Assembly (NCBI RefSeq): GCF_020921035.1
Contig: NC_063152.1
Span: forward strand, 29,573,903-29,637,902
Source of the DNA: Rhodamnia argentea
Lineage: Eukaryota; Streptophyta; Magnoliopsida; Myrtales; Myrtaceae
Reading direction: 5' to 3'
DNA length: 64,000 bases
Under the pieces are notes generated by a model, which saw only the letters and a program-made list of their open reading frames with translations, was not told where the DNA came from and ran no database searches. Both the position numbers and the translations under genes were made by a program. Shown here piece after piece: positions 56,961-64,000 of this stretch. The stretch's first letter is position 1. Each line of letters opens with the position of its first letter.

Positions 56961-57521
56961 GGGGTAATCGCTCCAAAAAAAAAAGAGTCATAAACCTATT
57001 GTAATTGTGTCAATTTAGTCCTAAATATGTTTTTGGTCAATTCAATCCTAAATCTTTTGCATTTTCGTCAATTCGGTCTTTCCGATCAATTTTGGCCGAA
57101 AGTTGCTAACGTGGCGTGGGCGACGTTGACGTGGCAATTTTTACTAATATTTTTAATTTTTTTCATATGTTTTTATTTATTTTATTTTCTTTCTCTTTCT
57201 TTTTTTTTTTTTCCTTTTTCCTCTAGCAGTTTGCTAGACCTTTTGACCGGCCAGAGGCGAGGCTGACCTTGCCGGCAGAAGGAAGTAGGTAAGAAAGAAA
57301 AACAGAGAGAAAAGAAAAAAAAATAAAGAATAAATAAAATATTATCAAAAATTATCACGTCAACGTTAGTCGCACCATACCAGCGATTTCTGGCTAAAAT
57401 TGGTTAGAATGTCCGAATTGGTACAAATGCAAAAGGTTTAAGATTGAATTGGCAAAAAAAAATATTTATGACTAAATTGACACAATTACAATAAATTTAG
57501 GACTTTTTTGGTAATTTTCTT
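56961..57521. mobile_element. AATTACCAAAAAA-end family transposon
   Basis: The right end reads inward as AAGAAAATTACCAAAAAAG, and the left has GAGTCATAAACCTATTG followed by TGTGTCAATTTAGTCCTAAA. The middle has a pyrimidine arm (about 57170-57225), a short GC core and a purine arm. The flanking nonamers match only partly, so it may be older than the copy at 55800. Confidence 0.72.
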
Positions 57522-58055
57522 GTTTGAACGCATGCGAGTTAGAATTTCGACATCATGAATGGGATTCGGTGTGTTTGTCTAAAGGGTATGATCGGCCGAA
57601 CAAAGGAGGCTAGAAATGATATTTAGCTTTTTGAAGAATTGGTCGGGAGAGGAGTTCTAACGATTTAAGTTGAAGCCCATGAGTGAGTTTGGCGATGTGG
57701 AGAAGATGACGCTTTGGCTGATGCAAGACATGGGTGTTTGTTGGAAGTCGACTTCGATCGAAGACCTTTGGAAACCACGAGTTTTATCTCTTTGGACAAT
57801 TTCTCCTTCGACGACACGTTTATCCTCTCGGCAAGCACAGGTGTCTGCTTCACTTGCAACGTGGCCAACCAAAACCATAGAGAAAGCTCTCTAATTTAGT
57901 TTGGACCGACTTAAGGACCCCTAGGAGACAAAGCAACCACCGATTGCGAAAATCGTCATCACGCGTTGTTCCAAAACTCCCGGTCAGACGCCCGGACGTC
58001 GAGCTGAAGCTGAGACCGGAGTGACGGGGCAAGGAGGAGAAAGAAGAGGAGAAGG
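57522..58055. other. Spacer upstream of the COX6b-like gene
   Basis: Three overlapping open frames at 57657-57899 on both strands have no recognisable domain. The stretch just before 58056 is probably the 5' UTR. Confidence 0.4.
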
Positions 58056-59233
58056 ATGTCGGCCTCGCAAGTCGATCCGCACGACAAGAAGAGGTCGAGA
58101 GACGTCAACAAAGTGGCCAAAGGCGAGCAGGTGCCTCGCCCCGCCCACGACCCCAGCACCGTCTCGCGACCCCCTCCTCCTAAACAAGTGGACGAGGAAC
58201 TCTCCAAGCCTAAGGTCCTAGCTCTCCCTCTCCCTCAGAACGTCTTATAGTCTAGTGTAAATTTGACATGATACGAGTATGGAATGATTAGCTTGATCCA
58301 TATTGGCTTGCATGCTCCGTCCTCGTGACCCGTAAGCACTAAGGTTGAGCTAGAAAAATTAGATTGAGGGTTAGTTCTCGGGCACTAGACTTTCTGATCC
58401 GGCAACTTAGTCAAGTATAGCACGTGAATTTTGATTGAGACACTCAATATGATCTGTCTTCAAGATTTGGTAGAAAAGATTTGGTGTTGCTCTAGATTAA
58501 AATTTATACATATCTTAGATATGTACAATCGACGTCATTTTTTGTGGATTCATATATCTTCTTTCCCATGAAAGGGATCCGCTCATTCCGATGACGGCAA
58601 AAGCAGTGAACCGGGCAAATGGAGCGAGGAGGAGGAGGAGGAGGAAGAGGTGATAGTTCTTGAAACGGCACCGTTGGACATGCGCTTCCCCTTTGCTAAC
58701 CAAACGCGTCACTGTTATGCGCGGTATCTGGAGTACCTCAGGTAAAGCTATTTCGTGCAAAACTCCATTGGATCATGTATAATCCGGAAGGCGGGCTATC
58801 AAGGAGAAGCACGTTTTAAATTGAACTCTAAACAAGATAAAATCAAGAGTCCCAGTCCTGTGCAGTATGTGCAACATGTCCAAGATAAACCTTTATGCAT
58901 AGCTGCCTGAATCTATTGGATAGATAGATGCTCCCAACAGGATTCGAGTTCCTTATTTGTCGCAAATCGTGTCTTATTTGCAGGCGCATCCAAGAGAAGG
59001 GCAAGGATGCTCCGGAATGCGAGAAATTCGCGAAATACTACCGGTCACTATGCCCTTCCGAATGGGTAAATGGGGACGCGTCGTCTTTTTTTGAACGTGA
59101 AATTTTGTTCTGCATTCTCGGATCCTTTCGATCGGTTTTGATTTTGCTGTCACTTGAAACGGATGCCCATTTCGTGCAGATTGAGAGGTGGAATGAACAA
59201 AGAGAACAGGGCACATTCCCTGGTCCAATCTAA
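58056..59233 (+). CDS. Cytochrome c oxidase subunit 6b-like protein, one conserved cysteine missing
   Basis: Four exons: 58056 to about 58214, 58575-58741, 58984-59065, 59180-59233. Exons 2-4 are well fixed by GT-AG sites and phase; the exon 1 donor is weak (AAG/GTCCTAG). Exon 2 has an acidic run (EEEEEEEE) then VLETAPLDMRFPFANQTRHC, exon 3 GKDAPECEKFAKYYRSLCPSEW and exon 4 IERWNEQREQGTFPGPI. This is the plant COX6b C-terminal domain with an acidic N-terminal extension. COX6b sits on the intermembrane-space face of complex IV and is held by twin CX9C disulphides. Here the second cysteine of the first pair is replaced by Arg (LEYLRRIQEKG), encoded across the exon 2/3 junction. It may be a decaying or diverged paralogue. 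Confidence 0.78.
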
Positions 59234-59239
59234 GGGGGC

Positions 59240-59549
59240 TCTTGGACAATAAAAATTTTGGACATGTTTCTCGTGGGCTTGGGGAATTAGTACAATCGGG
59301 CCACAGACGTTTGGTGAATAGGAAAAGCCAGGGGGTGGGGGAGGAATTTGCCCTTTAAAGTAGCGAAGAAGTGACGCAAAAGTTGCCGTGAGCCTCATGT
59401 GTGCGAGTGCCTTTGGCATGCCTCGGGCAGGATCAAGGGAAGGATGAAAAGCTAATCTTCCCATGAGATATTCTCCTATCCATGTAATAAAAATGCATGT
59501 AATCCGCGTCTTATTCACAAAGCTTGAGGATGTTGTTCACTTGGGGACC
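59240..59549. other. 3' flank of the COX6b-like gene
   Basis: No further gene recognised; probably 3' UTR, then spacer. Confidence 0.4.
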
Positions 59550-60450
59550 GCATGACAATAATTTTTTTTTTGTTTTTGTTTTGTAGAACAGGTTTGGAAT
59601 AGAAATTCATTTGATAACAAAATTCATTTTTTTTAATTTCTGAAACAGAAACAAAAATAAAAAAACAATTGTCATTGTTTACTTCCTCTCTTTCTCGTGC
59701 GGTCTCCTTCTCTCCGGAGTCTCTATTCTTGGTGGCCATCTGCTGGCCGCTCATCGCCCGTCGCCATTGCCGGTCACCCACGGCCGGTCACCATCCGCCG
59801 GTCGTCTCTTTCATGTCCCTATCACCGATTGTTGTGCGTTGTTCGTTAGTTGCTCGCCGTTGATCTCTGGTTCTCGGCCACCGGTTGCCATCCGCCATTG
59901 ATCATGGCTCTCGTGTCCCTCGGTTGCCATTTGTCGATCGCCGATCTCTGGTCTTTGGCTATTGTTCCCCTGTTGGAGGTCGCCGTCCGCCGTTTGCCAA
60001 CTGACTGTCTCGTTCCATCCGTCGCCGTCTGCATGTGAACAACTACCCTCCTCCGGTCTCTGTCTGCCGGTCGTCGCCTACCCTCCGTAGGTCTCCGGTC
60101 CGCCATTCGTCGGTTGCTTCTCTTGTGTCCCTGCCGTCGGCCGACCATCGATTGCTATTCATCGTTCGCCGATCGTTGATCTCTAGTCCCTAGTCGCAGT
60201 TCACTGGTTGTCGATCACATCTCTTCGCATCCCTACCGCCGGCCACCGGTCTTCGATCCCCGTTCGCCATTCGCTCGCCACCGACCGCCGGTCTCCATCC
60301 ACTTGTCACCGTCCTCCGGTCGCCCAACCATAAAAATTTTATGCTATTATCAAGCAAAATTTTATTTCGAGAATATAAATTTTGTGTTGTTGTCAAATGA
60401 GTGTCTCTACTCAAAAACTCGTCCAGAAAATAGAAATAAAACTCATGAAA
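59550..60450. mobile_element. Inverted-repeat transposon remnant with CGCCGGTC-rich core
   Basis: A short hairpin-like pair lies at 59557-59598 and 59640-59677 (ATGACAAT ... ATTGTCAT with T-rich and A-rich arms). AATTCATTTGATAACAAAA near 59610 matches the right edge near 60380 read inward (ACTCATTTGACAACAACAC). The interior, about 59690-60325, is low-complexity and repeats words such as TCGCCGGTC and CCGTCCGCCG. Long open frames there are artefacts of this composition. No transposase. Confidence 0.55.
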
Positions 60451-60539
60451 AGAATGGTTCTCATTCACCCCCTTGATGAGTTGATTGAAAGAAATGGCCA
60501 TAGTAATTCACTTATATGAGATGATCTCATTGCTGTTTA

Positions 60540-61010
60540 ATAAACCATCAAACAGGTGGTGGGTAGCGTTTAGGTTGAATCATAAATGGTCCGACTCAAA
60601 TAAACTCATTTAATCCGTTTACAACCCATTTGTTGTAATGCGGATCTAGTGAGTCATACTTGATCCATACCCAACATATATCAACTCAACCCGACCTATA
60701 CTCATAAAACACTTTTAATCCAATCTAGGAAAACGCATATTCAAATTGATGTGAGAGTGTCGAGTAAGCGAGATGGAGATTGAGCAGGGGCGATAGAATG
60801 AAAAGAGAGTCACAGAGGTGGGTTGGGTTTAAGTAAGTTGTAAAACCATTTATGACCCATTTAACACCCATATTATGTTTTCCGACAAAAGAAAAAAGCA
60901 CTCACAACTATATTTAAACTCATTTGTGACCTATTTTATCGAATATGACTAACTCATATACAACTCAGCTCATCATATTTATGTTTATGACCTATTTTGA
61001 TAGATTTAAT
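60540..61010. repeat. Degraded repeat with ACCCATTT phrases
   Basis: Recurrent words such as CATTTAATCCGTTTACAACCCATTTG and inverted counterparts (GGTTGGGTTTAAG) suggest an old transposon. Ends and class could not be fixed. Confidence 0.4.
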
Positions 61011-61105
61011 GTTTGACTCGAGGATGCCGGACATTCAAGCTTGCCTCCTTGGGATCATCTCGAATCGAACTTAATACATATTCTAGAATTATATATGCGA
61101 CATCT

Positions 61106-61622
61106 TGTTGGAGTTGGCGAATACTTCGAGAACCCTTGTTTCTCACATCGGGCACGTCTAAGTGAGCTTAGGGAAACCGAAGTATAATCCGACGGCATGT
61201 GACCCCTGCGTAGAGAATGCCGGGGTTCTAGGGCAGTGCCCCGGACACGGGTGCCCCGTTGCCCGGTCGGTGGGCGGGAGTTCCGCTCCCCGGTGAGCAG
61301 ACAGCTACCCCCCCGGCCGGTGAGCGGGTGGGGGTTCGGGGGTAGTGCCCCCGAAACCTAAACGGGTTTGGGCTTTTGTTTAAGTTCACCCATTTGTTGA
61401 GGGATTAAAGGGGTTTTAGATAGATTAGGTTTTGGGCTCATTTAGGGCATATATATATTTGCTCGTTTTTGGCCGATCGTTGTAATAAGTTGTGTGACCG
61501 TAAATCAAAAATCATAGTGAAATTTTTTTGCAGAACGTAGCCCCGTTATGGGGTAAACCTGGGTAAACCGTGTGTCATCTATTTTTCTTCTATTATACGT
61601 GCGATTGTTCTGAATCGGTTTA
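61106..61622 (+). mobile_element. Copia-type LTR fragment or solo LTR (fossil)
   Basis: Starts TGTTGGAGTTGG. Near 61530-61580 it has the R/U5-like phrase GAACGTAGCCCCGTTATGGGG ... GGGTAAACC ... GTGTCATC, followed by TTTTTCTTCTATTATACGTG, as in many plant copia LTRs. A GC-rich segment (about 61210-61360) is inserted or amplified within it. No internal coding region adjoins it. The right end is unclear, and no coding part is present. Confidence 0.55.
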
Positions 61623-61931
61623 CGATATATCTCTTCAATTATATGAGACAATTGACTAAAGCAGAAGCGTAAATAAAGTATACGATTTGAATAAGAAATA
61701 AATTGTAAAAATGATAACTTGAACAAGATGATATTATAATAGTTGTATTACAATTATTCCTAAGGTTTTTTCAATCCTAAATTAAATCAAATCTACGAGC
61801 GCTCTTTTTTGATGACGACATTTAATTTTTTCTTGCGTCTCTCGCAAAGTTCACATGTATTAAGCAACACTTACTTTGTATACCGGTCAAAACTCAACAG
61901 CGGAATGTTTATGTGTAAAAAGCAATGAGCT

Positions 61932-61995
61932 AATTCTCCAACATCTCTGACCCCTCTCCCCCAAAAAAAAAAAACAAAAAGAATTCTCCAACATC
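61932..61995 (+). mobile_element. Micro-insertion with perfect 14-bp flanking duplication
   Basis: AATTCTCCAACATC at 61932-61945 is repeated exactly at 61982-61995. The 36 bases between begin TCTGACCCCTCTCCCCC and end in an A-rich tail. The layout is that of a tiny retroposed 3' end. Confidence 0.72.
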
Positions 61996-62316
61996 AACAT
62001 CGATTTCCATCTTCAACGAACAAAAGAAGTGTGAGACACTAATTTTCATTTTTGTATTATCCATGATCCTGCTGAGAGCGGTCCATCTTGGACTTGGTTT
62101 GCTTGCTATGCGACTATAGATTGGACTTCAAATCAATCGGAATTTACTTAGTCGCCGGAATCGATATATCAGATACATGTACATGGTTTTGCTTTGGCAG
62201 ATTCTCAACAAATCACGAATTGAGTGGTTTATATTTTTGTGTGTGGTCAAACTGAGTAAGTTTAGTCGAGTTGAAATGAGCTTGTGTAATATGGGCAAAC
62301 TTCAACCCTATTAAAT
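61996..62316. other. Spacer
   Basis: No gene or repeat recognised. Confidence 0.35.
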
Positions 62317-62359
62317 GATTTTAGCTCTTCGACCCAAGAAAAACAAAAGATTTTAGCTC
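62317..62359 (+). mobile_element. Micro-insertion TTCGACCC-A-rich with perfect 11-bp duplication
   Basis: GATTTTAGCTC at 62317-62327 is repeated exactly at 62349-62359. Between lie 21 bases: TTCGACCCA, then an A-rich tail. The core is shared with 43619 and 49557. Confidence 0.78.
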
Positions 62360-62783
62360 GCATCTTATTTGATTCGTGAATTAAGTTATTGTTTAATGGG
62401 CTTAAGATTTGTCTACCTAAAGTAGTTATTCTCATCATTGGGCAAAGTAGCGCTTTGCCCTCTTTTAGCTTAGTGAAAGGCCCCGTTCACTCTAATTAAT
62501 TATTTCAAGTGATACAAGTAATATTTTTTTAAAAAAATTCTTAGATTATTTATTTTTCGAGAAATAAATGGAGCTAAAAGTAGTGTGAATAATAAGAATT
62601 GAACATTAGGAAAGAATATCACTTTTTCTATCAGCAAACTATCATGACTAGAAAAATCAGACACATATTGAGAAAGCAAGGCTCGTTAAGCAAAAATGTC
62701 TATCGGATTTGACATTTAACCCCATTTAATTTTAGCTTTTTTAATTCGGTTTCGTTAATTTCAAGAAAAACTCATGTTACTAA

Positions 62784-62991
62784 GGTTCCATTTGTTTCGC
62801 GAAAATTTTATAATTTAAAAAATATTTTTCAAAAAATAATTGATTGCATCGGTTGCAAAAATAAATGAATGATAAATATTTTTATTGTCCATGAAAATGT
62901 TAGATGTAAAACCCATTAACTAATTATTTCAAGTTATCCATTTTTAAGAAAATATTTTTCAAATCATTTATTTTTCGCGAATCAAAAGGAA
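62784..62991. mobile_element. Short MITE (GGTTCCATTTGTTTCGCG-end family)
   Basis: Left end GGTTCCATTTGTTTCGCGAAAA; the right end read inward is TTCCTTTTGATTCGCGAAAA. It matches the ends of the element at 10996 without the GC-rich core. A partial third copy of the right end lies near 63010-63065. Confidence 0.65.
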
Positions 62992-63065
62992 TTTTTTTAA
63001 GCAATATAAGCTATCACTTTTAAAAAGATATATTTTTCAAATCATCCAATTTTCATGAAACAAAT

Positions 63066-63568
63066 TCACCCCACACACGTGAGGATGAGATGAAAGCGGT
63101 GCTTTTGTAGCACAAACGAATGGCATGCAAAGACCTGAATATTCTCTCTTCCACGCCGCCAACACAAGTCCGGCATCACCCCTCACACGGTATCGAAGAT
63201 CTCTAGGACCTCGCTCGACCAATTTCTTCTTTATCTTATTATATACTAAATACCTACTGAGGATAAGCGATTTCTATACGACATAATACAAGCCATTTTG
63301 ACGAACTCCATCTATGGTGAACTATAACAATGTCGATTAATTCCACTTAAATGTATTGTTCAGGAACAAATTATATTCATTCGAATCAATTGGGATGAAC
63401 GGACTTCTAATGCAAAATCGTACAATATTAGCTTTTTTGATCGGGTGAAGTCTTGGCCTACATGAACATGAAGGTTAGACTGAGCTCGAGTTCAACTCGT
63501 TCGCATGAATCGAGCAGTCCTAATGATATTTTCTTAATTTTGAGTCAAAGAAGGTATTTTAGCTTATG
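63066..63568. other. Spacer
   Basis: No gene recognised. A 61-codon frame at 63037-63222 has no supporting features. Confidence 0.35.
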
Positions 63569-63772
63569 TCCCGTTTATTTTGCGAAAAATGGATAATCTG
63601 GAAAATATTTTTCTAAAATTGATCGCTTGTATCGCTTGAATTAATTAGTCAATGAAAATATTTTCGTTGTAGATGAAAATATTTTTTGTTTGTTTATTTC
63701 TTTAGGCGATATAAGCATTCATTTTTAGAAAAAATATTTTTCAAATCATTTATTTTTCGCGAAACAAACGGA
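63569..63772. mobile_element. Short MITE, second copy of the same family
   Basis: Left end TCCCGTTTATTTTGCGAAAA; the right end read inward is TCCGTTTGTTTCGCGAAAAA. Internal AAATATTTTTC and its complement pair up over the 204-bp length. Non-coding. Confidence 0.7.
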
Positions 63773-63802
63773 TTGTAAATTTCAAGTGACGACACTTATA
63801 TT

Positions 63803-64000
63803 TAGGGGTGAGCATGGTTTTGAAAATTATATTTCAAGTGACGACACTTAAAATCGAGAATTGAAAAACCGGATCGGTGGGAACAAGTCCGATTCTATGT
63901 TTCGGGGTATAGAGGGTAGGTTACGTATTTTAAAAATTGCGTAACGATTTCGATGGATATGTTTCAAGTTCCAATAGGTGAAACCTGAAACAAGTCCTTG
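63803..64000. mobile_element. Start of a hAT-like element cut by the window end
   Basis: Opens TAGGGGTGAGCATGG, a common start of plant hAT-like non-autonomous elements, followed by CCGGATCGG and TCGGGG phrases. The other end is outside the window. TTTCAAGTGACGACACTTA occurs at 63781-63799 and again near 63832-63850, so part of the flank is duplicated. Confidence 0.4.

Noticed and set aside
57657-57899. Three overlapping frames before the COX6b-like gene
   Set aside because: Frames on both strands of similar length, no recognisable domain, no consistent start.
59669-60148. Long frames in the CGCCGGTC-rich stretch
   Set aside because: Low-complexity repeats in all frames; part of a transposon interior.
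61574-61578. CATCT as the right target duplication of the solo LTR at 61106
   Set aside because: It matches the left flank, but the element would then end in GT rather than CA, and LTR-like sequence continues beyond it.

Overview
This window is nuclear DNA from a flowering plant. It holds intron-rich plant gene families (PLS-class pentatricopeptide repeat proteins, an expansin-like protein, a DRP1-type dynamin, a purine permease, pectin methylesterase/invertase inhibitors and a COX6b-like protein) set in AT-rich DNA full of nested retrotransposons and short inverted-repeat transposons. The repeat style resembles woody eudicots, possibly Myrtales, but that is a guess from memory and cannot be settled here.

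Layout. 1-5640: two tandem genes for secreted-type proteins built from short cysteine-rich repeats and ending in a seven-cysteine defensin-like domain. A degraded LINE lies between them. The first gene enters from outside the window; the second carries one in-frame stop. 6001-12609: an old broken Ty1/copia element whose downstream LTR holds a MULE-type transposon that itself holds a third element. 12689-14617: an intact PPR gene starting about 80 bp from that LTR. 16200-19742: a compound microsatellite, a MULE-type element and a tandem array of about 0.63-kb units. 19743-29977: a young but incomplete gypsy-type element on the minus strand, inserted into the fourth array unit with a perfect 5-bp target duplication. 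30814-32625: a paralogue of the PPR gene.

33653-35442 (-): expansin-like B gene, five exons. 37619-43314 (-): DRP1-type dynamin, 15 exons, 614 codons plus stop, all junctions resolved. 43725-48910: nested non-autonomous transposons up to three or four levels deep. 49537-51146 (-): purine permease with a rewritten C-terminus and an hAT-like element upstream. 53099-55211 (-): two pectin methylesterase/invertase inhibitor genes. 58056-59233: a COX6b-like gene lacking one conserved cysteine. 59550-64000: transposon and LTR remnants.

The host genes do not form a pathway; they are ordinary neighbours on a plant chromosome. Three observations stand out. First, the repeat-bearing defensin-like gene family, which I do not recognise as a described family. 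Second, a set of very short insertions with short A-rich tails and 9-14 bp flanking duplications, one of which changed the end of the purine permease. Third, a shared pyrimidine-arm / GC-core / purine-arm design in transposon families whose termini differ.
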